Part shown: positions 35,213-45,830 of the stretch, one piece after another | Layout of the letters: every line of letters begins with the position of its first letter | Numbering within the stretch: the stretch's first letter is position 1 | From: Tretioscincus oriximinensis | Taxonomy: Eukaryota; Chordata; Lepidosauria; Squamata; Gymnophthalmidae | DNA length: 64,000 bases | Direction: 5' to 3' | Assembly (NCBI GenBank): GCA_022410635.1 | Contig: JAJVDF010000002.1 | Span: 6,841,742-6,905,741 of the forward strand | Notes under the pieces: model-generated | Told to the model about the DNA's origin: nothing | The model's database searches: none | Seen by the model: the letters and a program-made list of their open reading frames with translations, nothing else | Position numbers and translations under genes: made by a program

Positions 35213-38200
35213 GGCTGTGTTTTAAGAACGTCTTTAAATAAAGTTGCCCATGTACCTTTCTTCATAGAACTATCATTCTTGAGCCACATCTTTTGAAAAG
35301 GCTTAACTTTTAAAAAATCAAGTTACAGCTCTCCAGCAAGCCCTATCTCTTTAGTATAAGATAAACAAATCCCCTTATTATATTCATCACAAACTACCCA
35401 CACCTCACCTTGACACCTTTCCACAAGACGCTTCAAATAGATTACTGGCATTATTGCTGGAGGGTTCAAGCCCTTCCAGCCCAAGTTAAAACCGCGATTT
35501 AAGAACAACAGTCAACAAATCCACAAATCCCCTCTGACAGGCGCGTGAGGCGTTTTTACCAAACAAATTAGGAAGTACAAAGCCATGTGTCTAATTCTGA
35601 CTGAAGGCAACGGAGAGGGACAAAATGTACCAAGAGAACCTAGATTGAAAAGAGCTTAAGTGAGAAGGATACACAAAGATACATACTTAGTGAAGAGGGG
35701 AAAGTAAAGTGACCTTTCCACAATGACAGTTAAGATGAGATTTATACCCCAAAAAAAATGTACCTGGGTGAGGGGATGAAGAGTTATGAAATGAAAAATT
35801 TTGGAAGTTTTATAGGTGATCTATGTTCAGGAACAACAAAGGCAGCTTTCTATGTCTTATACTTCCTCGGATGGATTGTTTAATGTTATACAGAATGGTG
35901 CACTATAGCTAAATACAAAAGCAAGGAATTAATACGTAAAATGTCTCCTTATTCTGCTTACTCCCCTCCCCAACATCCTTTTTTGCATTAGTAAAAGAAA
36001 AATAAAATAGTAGCTCATTTGTGCCTGGTAAACAAAAATCCTGCTTTTTAACCATTTCTTTGTTTTCTATCGTGTGAATTTTCTAAGCAGTCATCATATT
36101 GCTATCAGCTGAGGAAGCTGCATACAGAAAGGGCATGTTGAGTAGCTCTGGGTTTTGTCTGCTTGTGGATAGCAATATTGAAGCAAACGATTTGCATGCT
36201 TAAGCTGATTTTAAACCCTGCTGTCATCCTTAAAATGAATAGGCACAAGGCATGGGTGTCAATAATGTTTTAGATCTTCATGCAAAAATCGTGTCCAGTG
36301 TTTTTCGGAAAATGCCAAGCCATTTTCTGCAGCTGATTCTTTCCTTCATACACGCCGGTTGTTTCCCCAGCTCAGATTGGATTTNGTTTGTTAAGAATGA
36401 AAGATAAATCATAACAGGGAAATGGAGAAGTATTACGCTGGCTTTGACGTTTCCATTGCCTGCATGCACAGAGGCAAATGCCAAAATATTTGTTCTCTGC
36501 AGACAAAACAAAATCCCCCCACTCTTCTCTACCTAATTTTCTCAGGAAATACTAAGATTATTTTTTTAAAATCCTTTACTTTTTGTTACTATATCTAAAA
36601 AGAGGATAGGGATTCAGACACAAAAATATTTGCATAGGAAAAANTAAGAAGAGATGCTTTTTATCTTTTTTTAAAATCCCTATTTTGCCTCAAGGCACAT
36701 GGGGAGTTCGGACTACGATGATACTTATAAGAGGTTGACTCCACTCCAAGTGGCAACAGAGCTTCAGTTTTACACTCGGGAGAAAGCTCCTTTGCCCGGG
36801 AATTTCTGCTTGCTGATTCTTTCAGGAATCAGNACAAAATGTTTGCTCTCCCATTGTGCCCTGCCGCCGTGGGAATTCAGACACGGTGTGAAGTTGCCAG
36901 CTAATGGGACAGTAGAATCAGCTGACGTGCAGAATCGGCTAACGTGCACAACATTGACTTCCTGATCCTTGCAGATTACCAGGTAGATAGAGATGCACCT
37001 GTTTTCAGATTGAAGGTTTCATTTGCTGTGTAGAGGGGCCCTTTATTTAATATACCTACTAATAATAATTGTGCATATTCTGAAATATTTGGAGAGAGGG
37101 AGGCAGAATCAGCATGGCCAGGGTGTTCCACAAAGGTATTCCTAAAGTGCATGTTCCTGACCTGCTGTCTGGGAANTCACTCTTCTGTAAGTGCTCCTTG
37201 GAGTGCTCTAATGGCAAAAGGATGAGTGGAGAATGAAAGTCCCTAGCATCAATATTTTCACAGGAACACTGCCATTGGGATGCTTGACAACACAGTGATC
37301 CCAGATTGCTGAAGCAGTTACCTCCTCTTTCTTTATAGTCCCAGTTTAACTGAGTGAGTGCAACCCCTGCCTGCCTTATTTTATGTTACTGGCTCTGACT
37401 GAGTTTCCTGGTCCAGATTTTAGGGCATTGCAAAAAAATATTGCTAAAAACCATTCCCATCCATTGGTTAGAAAATGTTTCCTGTTTTCACACTCCCCAG
37501 GCACAGGCATTTCTTGTTTTAGATCTAGAATAAGACCTGTGAAAGNTATATTCTCATCTTTCTGTGTCCCCCATAACTTGTTCCCCTCCTTCATGATGAT
37601 TGGATGAAAACACGCCAGGTGACAGAAGGGCTACAGGAATGTTCTTATAGTGCTGCAATGATTGTGGACAACAGTCCAAGCAAGATAAGCTTAAGAATAA
37701 TTTTGGAGTGACTGGGAAATTGTGAAGCATTGGCAATGCAAACTTCTTTCCTGCTTGGGCTATTCCCCAGTCAAAATGTGAATGTTGTAAAACCAAGTAT
37801 TTACGTGGATGAGGCTTCCAAGCGCCTCATTTTTCATACTCTATGGTTTGGTGAGTTAGCATCCGAGATACTGTGTGTTTAGCAATTCTACCTGCTGCCA
37901 AGCAAAGCTTAGTGTGGTGGAAAGCAAGACCTTGAGCAAGAGGACAGAATCCTAACCCAGCAAAACCTCAGCTGCTCTGGGAAATGCTTGTAATGTGTCA
38001 GCAGCTGCACACAAACGCCTTCAAAAACTTAGAAGGAAAGGTTTTTTCCCCCAATAGAAAGACACTGTTTTATAAGCACCTGCTCTCCAAAGACGTTTGC
38101 TGGCATATGCCAGAATCCTGTAGATCAGCTTTATTTGTATTCACAGCACTCGAGCTTTGCAAGCAATAAAATGTTCAAATGAAGATTTTCTGCAAAAGGG

Positions 38201-38598
38201 ACCTCTAAAAATACTTTCAGAATCATCTTCTAAAAATACCTAGATGGAGTTGATCAAACTGAGAATTAGATTTCTTTAGTAGTTTTATTTTTCACGGTTC
38301 TGTGCAGTAGGGTCCCAAATTGCCATGATCAACATTAAATAACAAAAGGGTTTTTGTTTTTGATCAGCTTATCCACACAATTTAAGGGCTTCTGCATCAA
38401 AAAAGGTGCCTTACTTCAAGCCTGACCAATCAGCAGTCTTCTCACATGTAACCTTTGTTGACAAAAATGGAGAGCAACTTGTATGACAAAAAAGAAGAGG
38501 TAAGCCAGGATTACTCCTTATAGCTACCAACTACCAGTAGGAGGCAATTGAGAGATCATTTTTAGCTTCTACACTGTACGTCGATTCTAACAGAGACA
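35213..38598. other. 3.4 kb of unique sequence
   Basis: No gene or repeat recognised. Isolated ambiguous bases occur. The texture at 36030-36530 resembles conserved non-coding DNA. Frames at 36699-36965 and 37376-37796 lack motifs. Confidence 0.35.
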
Positions 38599-38825
38599 GT
38601 CAAGTACAGTGGGTAGCGTGTCAGATTCTTGTCTGTATGTCTCCCAGATCGATTCTGCTCTCCTCCACAAAAGCTGGCTGAGTCACCTTGCACTAGTCAC
38701 AGTTCTTCAGAGTTCTCTTCACAAAGTGTCTGTTGTGAAGAGAAGAATAGAAGGTTATGTAAGACAATTTGANGCCCTGTGAGAAAAGTGGGTTATGAAA
38801 ANCGATTTCTATTCCTCCTTCTCCT
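38599..38825 (+). mobile_element. Sauria-type SINE, diverged
   Basis: tRNA-like head TACAGTGGGTAGCGTGTCAG, body GTCACAGTTCTTCAGAG and TGTCTGTTGTGAAGAGAAG, ending in a pyrimidine tail TTCCTCCTTCTCCTCCTC. Confidence 0.75.
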
Positions 38826-38999
38826 CCTCTGTCTGAAAACAGCTTGTTTTTCATCTCTGAAGACCAGGAGGGAAACATACATATGCAGTATCCCCATATT
38901 AAAAAGTTATCACACACTTTCCAGCAGTTGTAGTCCATAACAGAAGCAGCAAGGTGTACTTTTTAGATTCCCCATGGAATCTCTTTAAATTTTATGCAT

Positions 39000-39170
39000 G
39001 TCCTTTCTACAAAATCACCAGCAAAGTATTGTAGCCCCTTAGAGGCTAACAAGGAAAAGGTGGGTAGCACCAGTTTTCATAGGGATGCTGTCTAGAGATC
39101 TTGTTGATCCCTAAGGTGCCATGAGATTCCCCTTACTAATAATTCTGATCCAGACTAATGTGGCTTCATG
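39000..39170 (+). mobile_element. Family Z element fragment
   Basis: TTGTAGCCCCTTAGAGGCTAACAAGG and a terminal CCAGACTAATGTGGCTTC parallel the fuller copy at 42405-42596. Confidence 0.6.
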
Positions 39171-39271
39171 CAATATTTATGCTTCTCCTTTCCAATTTCC
39201 AAACCAGAAAAAAAATCTTCATGGCGAAGCAAAATTCTCTTGTTTTGATGCAGTTCCAGAATTTAGGTAAT

Positions 39272-39546
39272 GGTTGTCAGGTCCTTTGAAGTTGCCATTG
39301 CACAGTTCCAGAGAAAAACCAAGGATTAAGCTTGCAGCCCTTGAGTTTCCAGGTGGTTTGCCAGTTCCAGAATTGGGTTCCGGAGATTATAGTTCAATAG
39401 GTGCAAAGGAGCCCAGTGTCCTTGTTTCTTTTATTACTGAAGAAAGCAAACCTGTTGAAAAATTAACAGTTCAAGATGATGATGAAAAATACTTGAAGGA
39501 AGGAAAGAGAGAAAGAAGAGGGAAGGTAGAGTCTTCTGAAGCATAG
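39272..39546 (+). other. Unassigned 91-codon open frame
   Basis: The frame opens directly after an in-frame TAA with no ATG at its start and ends at a TAG. The peptide is non-repetitive, with a charged C-terminus (LTVQDDDEKYLKEGKRERRG). It may be an exon or pseudogene fragment if the TTGTCAG at about 39275-39281 acts as a splice acceptor. I do not recognise it. It lies between two family Z fragments. Confidence 0.25.
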
Positions 39547-39699
39547 CTGAAAAGCTTACCTTAAAAGTACCTCAGTATCTTAACAGAGAAAATTCAGTTA
39601 AAAGCATTTATTTCTATTACTTTAGTCTCATTCCACTCAGTAATCAGTAATCAGATAAAACACCCAATTTGAGAAGATACTTAGGAATGTTTATAAGGG

Positions 39700-39790
39700 A
39701 CATGAAAAGGTTGTTAGCAAGAGCTTTTATAGACAAAGCCTACTTTTCAGATGCAGTGGAGTCTGATGAAATGGACCCTTGCGTTGAAAC
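39700..39790 (+). mobile_element. Family Z core fragment
   Basis: AAGAGCTTTTATAGACAAAG and CCTACTTTTCAGATGCAG correspond to the core AGCTTTTGTAGACAAGTCT of the fuller copy. Confidence 0.55.
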
Positions 39791-39879
39791 AACAGATGCA
39801 AGTCCATCACTACATCCAAATTGTCATCTTTCATGTGTTTTTCACTTTTATAGCACTACTACTGTAAGCCTGCAAATCT

Positions 39880-40225
39880 CCCCCTTNCTCCTTCCACCCT
39901 CCTTTCCCTTCTTCCCCTTCACTTCCTTCATTTCCACGTCCCTTCCCCTCTTCTTTCCCCTTCCTTCTTTTCATCCACCTCTGCTCTGTCCCTTCCTCTT
40001 CCCTGTTTCCCTCCTTTCCCTCCCCTCCTATTGTCCCCTTCCTCCCCCTTCCCTCTCCCCCTTTCTTCCTCCCCTCCTCCATCCTCCTCTTCCATCTTTT
40101 CTCCAATCCTCGCTCCCCTGTCCCTCCCTCTCCCCTCCATCTTTTCTCCATTTCGCTCCCCTGTTCCTCCCTCGCCCCTTCCTTTCTCCTCTTGTCTGTC
40201 CCCCTCTTCCTCCTCTCCCTTCTTC
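39880..40225. repeat. Polypyrimidine tract, about 345 bp
   Basis: An almost uninterrupted C/T run on the plus strand (CCTTCC, CCCTCC and TTCCCC units). The overlapping serine/proline and arginine/glutamate-rich frames are translations of this tract. Confidence 0.95.
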
Positions 40226-40272
40226 TGCGGCCGTAACACCATCCCACCCATCCCTGCACTTCTTAGTGCCAC

Positions 40273-40548
40273 CACTGCCCTGGCGGGTCACTGGCTAGCC
40301 TGCCTGGGTACCTAAAGTGGCACCAACACCAGCACAGGGATTCCCCATCCAATTCTTCTTGAAGCCACAGCTGTGGCTGCACCAAAGCCCTGCCATGCCC
40401 AGTGTAGCAACAGCAGCGCCATTTTAGGCCTGGGCACAACTGTGGCTTCAGGAAGACTGGACAGAGAAAATGGATGGGGATACCTGGGCTGGCAGCAGTG
40501 GCAGTGTGGGCACCCAGGCCAGCTGTCCAGTGACCCACCAGGCCAGTG
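40273..40548. mobile_element. Foldback element, about 105-bp arms
   Basis: The left arm (40273-40376) includes CGGGTCACTGG, GCCTGGGTACC, TTCCCCATCCA and TTGAAGCCACAGCTGTG. The right arm (40435-40548) holds their complements, ending CCAGTGACCCACCAGGCCAG. The loop is about 58 bp. The arms may extend further with lower identity. No protein recognised. Confidence 0.72.
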
Positions 40549-41400
40549 ATGCCATCCAGATGGATGTGGGGATTTCTTAGTTTAGGACACACACTCCAGG
40601 TGGTCCTGTGGGTGGGGTGGATTTGAACGTAAGCAGTCTGGGACCGTGTCCATTTCTGATAGCCTGTACGACCTACCTTTTAGTTATTTAGATAGTCTTG
40701 CGCTTTCTTGGCTGTCAATCTTCATACACAATTGTTATGATATTTTGTCCGCTTGATATCATGCAAACATTTCCTTAGCACTTTGAGATTTCCTGACTTT
40801 CCTATGAAACCTTTTTGATTTAAACTTAACTAGTTTGATCATAATTGGATGGTCAGGTTGAAAGTCACATAAATTATTATGACAATTCTTATGCAGCAGA
40901 AATTACATGCAATGTCATCACAACAGCATCTGTAGAACCATAGAGCAAAAAAACTTTTCAAAATTCATTTAAGATCAATGACAAAAATGCTATAAAAGGC
41001 CATTAGGGCATTGCCATGGCATTATGGGCTGCAATACATGTAGGGAAGAAGTCATTATGATGTTACCATCCCACACCCCAAAAATGCTACCAATTTATTT
41101 ATTATTTATTTGCTAGTTCTTGCTAGAAAATTTGAATCCAAATTAATATGGCTGTTTCTTTGAATTCTACTACTATGAATGTGAGCTGATATGTACACTG
41201 CATTATTTTTACTAGTTTAATATGCAAACTAATCATTTTTAGAGGAAGCATTAAAACAATTACACACCGGATTTTTTATCAGCTAGGAAACTATCAATCT
41301 ATGGAATTTGGTACGAAAGCAAATAATGACAGCGAGTAACCTGACCAACTAAGCTTTAAGAAAAGGTAGGACAAATTTAGGGGGGTTATAAAAGGTTACT
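40549..41400. other. Unique sequence with a family Z fragment
   Basis: 41120-41180 contains CCAAATTAATATGGCTGTTTCTTTG-like terminal family Z sequence. The rest is AT-rich and unassigned. Confidence 0.45.
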
Positions 41401-42283
41401 CAGGCTGCGTGCACATGGCTATTTTATTCCTCAATCAGTGCAAGATTAGGAAGGTGTTAAGACTCATGTTAAGTGTCTTTCAGCAGTCGTCCTGCAATAA
41501 ACGCCATTTATCCCGGAATAAACTATTGCTGGGATAATCAGGCATTGCGGAGAACCTCCGACACCTCACAGCCAACCTCCATCATCTTGTAACCAACCTC
41601 CTTACTTTCCCATGAGCACATTATTAGTGCAAGAGACAGGAGGGGAGAGATGACGGGAGGAAGCCCCACCTCATTACTTCAGTAGAGAAATCTGCCCGCC
41701 TTTTCCTAAGCTCAGGCTGCCCTCCGCCTGGAGATCGGCTCGGTGAAGCAACAAGCAGGACGTCGTCGCTGTCAAATGGTTCGGCTAAAGCGAGAAAGAG
41801 GTGATGGGGAGGTTGGCACGATGCCCTTGAAAGCAGCCGGAGGGCAGCCTGGGCTTAGGAATAAGTTTCTCGTGACATGCAGCCAGGTGTGCCTCATTGC
41901 TTAGGCTGTGCCCTCCTTCCAGCCAGCCCTCTGCCTGTTTTCTTGGGCTGCTGCCTGGAGATTGTCTTTGCGAAGCGACGAGCAGCATTGACAGAGTCCC
42001 GTCAACCTCCCCACCTCCTCCTCCTCGCCTCAGCTGAACCATTTGACAGTGATGACATCCTGCTCATCACTTCGCAGAGCCTATCTCCAGGCAGCAGCCC
42101 CCAAAAGCAGGCGGAGGGCTGGCTGGAAGAAGAGCACAGCCGAAGCAACGCAGCGGAGCCGGTTGTGTATCACGAGAGTTAAGTATACATGTGCACAGAC
42201 AAGCCATTGTTATATTCCAGAATATAGCTTTGTGGTGTGCACGGACACGCAATTGCTATATTCCGGAATATAGCTTTATAGCA
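41401..42283. mobile_element. Complex inverted-repeat element with CpG-rich core
   Basis: Three related units are present. Unit A (41700-41825) and unit B (about 41885-42000) are in the same orientation. Unit C (42000-42150) is their reverse complement, as shown by CTGTCAAATGGTTC at 41771 against GAACCATTTGACAG at 42036. The right side carries two 46-bp tandem units starting GTGCAC, each with a palindrome; 42255-42274 is perfect. The left end CAGGCTGCGTGCACATGGC may be its terminus. The exact ends are not established. Confidence 0.55.
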
Positions 42284-42404
42284 CTTTTTATTTCGCCTCA
42301 GATGAACACCTGGAAACAGCACCATGCGCTTCAAAATGGGGACACAGGGAATGCCTCCTCCATGCCTCCCTAAAAAGAGTCACCTTCAACAAGATGTGGA
42401 TATT
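42284..42404. other. Unique sequence
   Basis: Short spacer with no feature. Confidence 0.4.
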
Positions 42405-42596
42405 TCAAAGGAATAGCATNGGCCCAGAAAATCTAGTAAGGGAGCTTGTAGCACTTTAGAGACTAACAAGAAATAGGTTAGGCAGCATGAGCTTTTGTAG
42501 ACAAGTCTACTTATTCAGATGCCTATTCTATTTCTTGTTTGGCCCATTGCTAAGTTTTCTGAACCCAGACTAACTTGGCTATTTCTTTGAAATCTA
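42405..42596 (+). mobile_element. Family Z element, near complete
   Basis: Ends are inverted: ATTTCAAAGGAATAGC on the left and GGCTATTTCTTTGAAAT on the right. The core has CACTTTAGAGACTAACAAG and the 14-bp near-palindrome GTAGACAAGTCTAC. At least five fragments elsewhere match it (9770, 32795, 39000, 39700, 41120). It is a TIR-type non-autonomous element of unresolved superfamily. Confidence 0.7.
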
Positions 42597-43337
42597 CTAC
42601 TAAGAAAATCATCAATACAACATTAGCTGAATGGATATGAAATCCATTAACCTTGTCTTGGCTGTTGCCCAAATACAGACAGATATTATCTTTTTGAAAA
42701 ACAGCAAACAGGTAGCCATCGTTCTCAAAGGATTGAGAGTGAAGAACCCACTACAGCATCCAAGAAGTAGGTTTGTCATGCCAAATGTCTTGTTAGTCTC
42801 CAAAATGCTACATGAGCCCTGCTAGCATGACTTAAAAATGACACCCTGATCTGTGTCATATAACAGATATACAGTCTCCGTTAGAGTGGACAACAACCAA
42901 CCGATCATTAGAATAAAGAGGCATGTGGGTAAATGCCACCCCTGAGATCCCAAACCTAAATAATAAATAATAAAATAGTAAACCAAGCTTAAAATATGAT
43001 ATTCTGTGCACTGATAAACATTAAAGTCTTTAAAGCAATGTGGATTTGTCATTATACTGCAATAAATTTTACTGATGTATGAAATGAGAAATCCTTGCCT
43101 TCCTCTCGCCAAAGGAATTATTTGGATATTGTTATTCATACTATCACTGATGGTTCTGTACTGAAATTTGCATCCTACCATTTCTTTAGCTCATAAAAAT
43201 GCAGCCAGAGAGGCAAGATATACTTGAATACAATACTGTATATGAAAGCAAAATATTAGTCTGGAAGAGAAAGTCTTCATTTACAAGGAAGTTTTTTCCA
43301 GGTAAGACCTATTAATGTGTAAGAAGGCATAGAAATT
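42597..43337. other. Unique sequence with a possible family Z scrap
   Basis: TCTTGTTAGTCTCCAAAATG at 42788-42807 looks like the family Z core. The rest is unassigned AT-rich DNA. Confidence 0.4.
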
Positions 43338-43541
43338 TAGGCTGACCAGATGTCTCCTTTTTGGGAGGGGATGTTGAAAACCCATTTTTGGGGAGCCTCC
43401 TGGTTTTTTCCGAGGAAACAAAATTAAAAAAAACTTTTTTTAAAAAAACTTTTTTTGAAAAAAATTTCCTCAGAAAAAACTGGGAAGCACCCCAAAACTG
43501 AGTTTTCAAAGTCCCTCCAAAGGGGTCATCTGGTCAGCCTA
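43338..43541. mobile_element. Foldback hAT-like MITE, family X, copy 2
   Basis: Starts TAGGCTGACCAGATG and ends CATCTGGTCAGCCTA. Arms are near-identical inverted copies around an A/T loop. The right arm has no CA run, unlike the other copies. No target duplication is clear. Confidence 0.8.
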
Positions 43542-43799
43542 GGAAGGGTTAAATCAGAGGAAACCTTACGAGTACCTAGTCTATAGTAGCATCATTAGTC
43601 TAACAGATCAACATATAAATAAAATCAGAACAAGATCAGCCAGGAAGGCCATGGAAATTTGAATAATCTGTACCTGTGTTCCTCTTACATACATAATTAA
43701 ATTTTTGCATAGCAAAAAAACAAAAGTACACGAGACTGGAATGGATCTTAGGAAAAAATTACATCTGCCCTTGCTTCTTCACACCTCTGTGAATATGAA

Positions 43800-44262
43800 A
43801 AGTTCAGAGAGAAAGAAAAAAGAAAAAAAGGGAGAGGAGGAGGTGGAGGGGAGAAGGGGAGGGTAAGGAGAAGAGTTGATTTTGATCAATCAACTTTTTC
43901 TCAGCCCAAAGGAATCAAATTGGCTTACATAACCTTCTTTTCTTCACAACAGACACCTTAGGTCGGCTGACCAGATGACCTCATTTGGGGGGTGTTGAAA
44001 CCCCGTTTTGGGGGTGCCTCCCATTTTTTTCCGAGGAAAAATTTTTCCTCAGAAAAAACTGGGAGGCACCCCAAAAATGGGTTTTCAACACACACACACA
44101 CACACACACAAAATAGGGGTCATCTGGTCAGCCTACCTTAAGACGTTGATGGGGCTGAGGGAGCTCTGATGAATTATAATTAGTCCATGTTCACCCACCT
44201 GGCTTCAAGGAGGACTGCAGACTAAAACTGGAAGGCTACCAGATACACTGTTATGTCAAACA
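43800..44262 (-). mobile_element. Sauria-type SINE split by a family X insertion
   Basis: The purine-rich stretch 43800-43870 is the complement of the SINE's pyrimidine tail. 43870-43960 and 44136-44262 are the two halves of its body (TTCTTCACAACAGACACC, then TGGGGCTGAGGGAGCTCTGA and CACCCACCTGGCTTC). The family X element at 43963-44135 separates them. Confidence 0.8.
43963..44135. mobile_element. Foldback hAT-like MITE, family X, copy 3 (nested)
   Basis: Starts TCGGCTGACCAGATGACC and ends GGTCATCTGGTCAGCCTA, inside a SINE. The flanks share ACCTTA(A/G)G, consistent with a target duplication of 7-8 bp. The right arm carries a CA run (44088-44111). Confidence 0.85.
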
Positions 44263-44939
44263 GGTAGGAAGGAAGGAAGGACAGAAAGCGACATTGCTGC
44301 AGTTATTTCTCTTTTTGATAGCTATAAAGAGTTACCAAGTCTTTCACTTTTTGCTAACAGTTGCAGGCTCAGTTGCCAGTTATCATTAGACTAATGTAAC
44401 CAATATTTTATTCTTGACACTTATCTCTCATTATTGTCATGGGCTTAGTTGCCATTTGCCTTGTATTAAAGTTACTCCCAATGTGCCTTTTACATTTTCA
44501 GTGAAGAAACTTTGTATTATGATGAGCCAAGTGTTTCTCCTCCTGTTATCAGTAAATATAAACTCAGACTGATTCACATCTGCACTGGGAAATAAATGAC
44601 CAAGCAGTTAGTCAGAACAGAGCTTTCACACTGCTAGTTGCTTCATTATTCTCCAAACGTTCCTAATTTATTCCTAAAATATGCCTGGCATGGACACAAT
44701 CCACTATCGTTCCTTGTTCATGTGAGTATTCCTCCGTGAAATGTGACACACGTTCCATAAATGAGAGTTGGATGAGAGTTGGAGAGGCACCAGATATTTT
44801 CAAACATGGAAGGCTTGGAACGAGCCATTTACACTTCTTGCTTCCATCTCAAAAGGTGTGGGTGTCAGGAATCATTAGGCCTCTTTCTGGCCTCAGCAAA
44901 AAAAAACCTTGCTGCTGGAAAGCAAAAAAATGCAAGTAG
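44263..44939. other. Unique sequence, candidate conserved non-coding DNA
   Basis: Repeat-free and AT-rich, with CTAATGTAACCAATATTTTA and several ATTA sites. No coding signal. Confidence 0.25.
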
Positions 44940-45736
44940 ATTAACAGGTACCATAAAAAAATACCAAGTACCGTCACAATATGGTGGGAGAAAATAAATG
45001 TAAANNNNNNNNNNNNNNNNNNNNNNNNNNNNNNNNNNNNNNNNNNNNNNNNNNNNNNNNNNNNNNNNNNNNNNNNNNNNNNNNNNNNNNNNNNNNNNNN
45101 NNNNNNNNNNNNNNNNNNNNNNNNNNNNNNNNNNNNNNNNNNNNNNNNNNNNNNNNNNNNNNNNNNNNNNNNNNNNNNNNNNNNNNNNNNNNNNNNNNNN
45201 NNNNNNNNNNNNNNNNNNNNNNNNNNNNNNNNNNNNNNNNNNNNNNNNNNNNNNNNNNNNNNNNNNNNNNNNNNNNNNNNNNNNNNNNNNNNNNNNNNNN
45301 NNNNNNNNNNNNNNNNNNNNNNNNNNNNNNNNNNNNNNNNNNNNNNNNNNNNNNNNNNNNNNNNNNNNNNNNNNNNNNNNNNNNNNNNNNNNNNNNNNNN
45401 NNNNNNNNNNNNNNNNNNNNNNNNNNNNNNNNNNNNNNNNNNNNNNNNNNNNNNNNNNNNNNNNNNNNNNNNNNNNNNNNNNNNNNNNNNNNNNNNNNNN
45501 NNNNNNNNNNNNNNNNNNNNNNNNNNNNNNNNNNNNNNNNNNNNNNNNNNNNNNNNNNNNNNNNNNNNNNNNNNNNNNNNNNNNNNNNNNNNNNNNNNNN
45601 NNNNNNNNNNNNNNNNNNNNNNNNNNNNNNNNNNNNNNNNNNNNNNNNNNNNNNNNNNNNNNNNNNNNNNNATTAACAGGTACCATAAAAAAATACCAAG
45701 TACCGTCACAATATGGTGGGAGAAAATAAATGTAAA
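44940..45736. other. Assembly gap flanked by identical 65-bp sequence
   Basis: Unknown bases fill 45005-45671 (667 positions). The 65 bases before the gap (44940-45004) are repeated exactly right after it (45672-45736). This pattern is typical of contig ends that overlap but were not merged. Open frames across the N run are meaningless. Confidence 0.95.
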
Positions 45737-45749
45737 CCTTTGGGCAAAA

Positions 45750-45830
45750 AATAGCTTGTAAGCCACGCTGAGTCCCTTCAGATGAGAAAGGTGAGTATAA
45801 AAACTAGATTCTCTTTCTCCTCCCCTTCGT
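45750..45830 (+). mobile_element. SINE 3' tail
   Basis: GCTTGTAAGCCACGCTGAGT, GAGTATAAAAACTAG and a TTCTCTTTCTCCTCC tail match the 3' end style of the Sauria-type SINEs. Confidence 0.65.

Noticed and set aside
39669..40315. A 209-codon Ser/Pro-rich frame and arginine-rich antisense frames
   Set aside because: They translate the polypyrimidine tract; codon content follows base composition.
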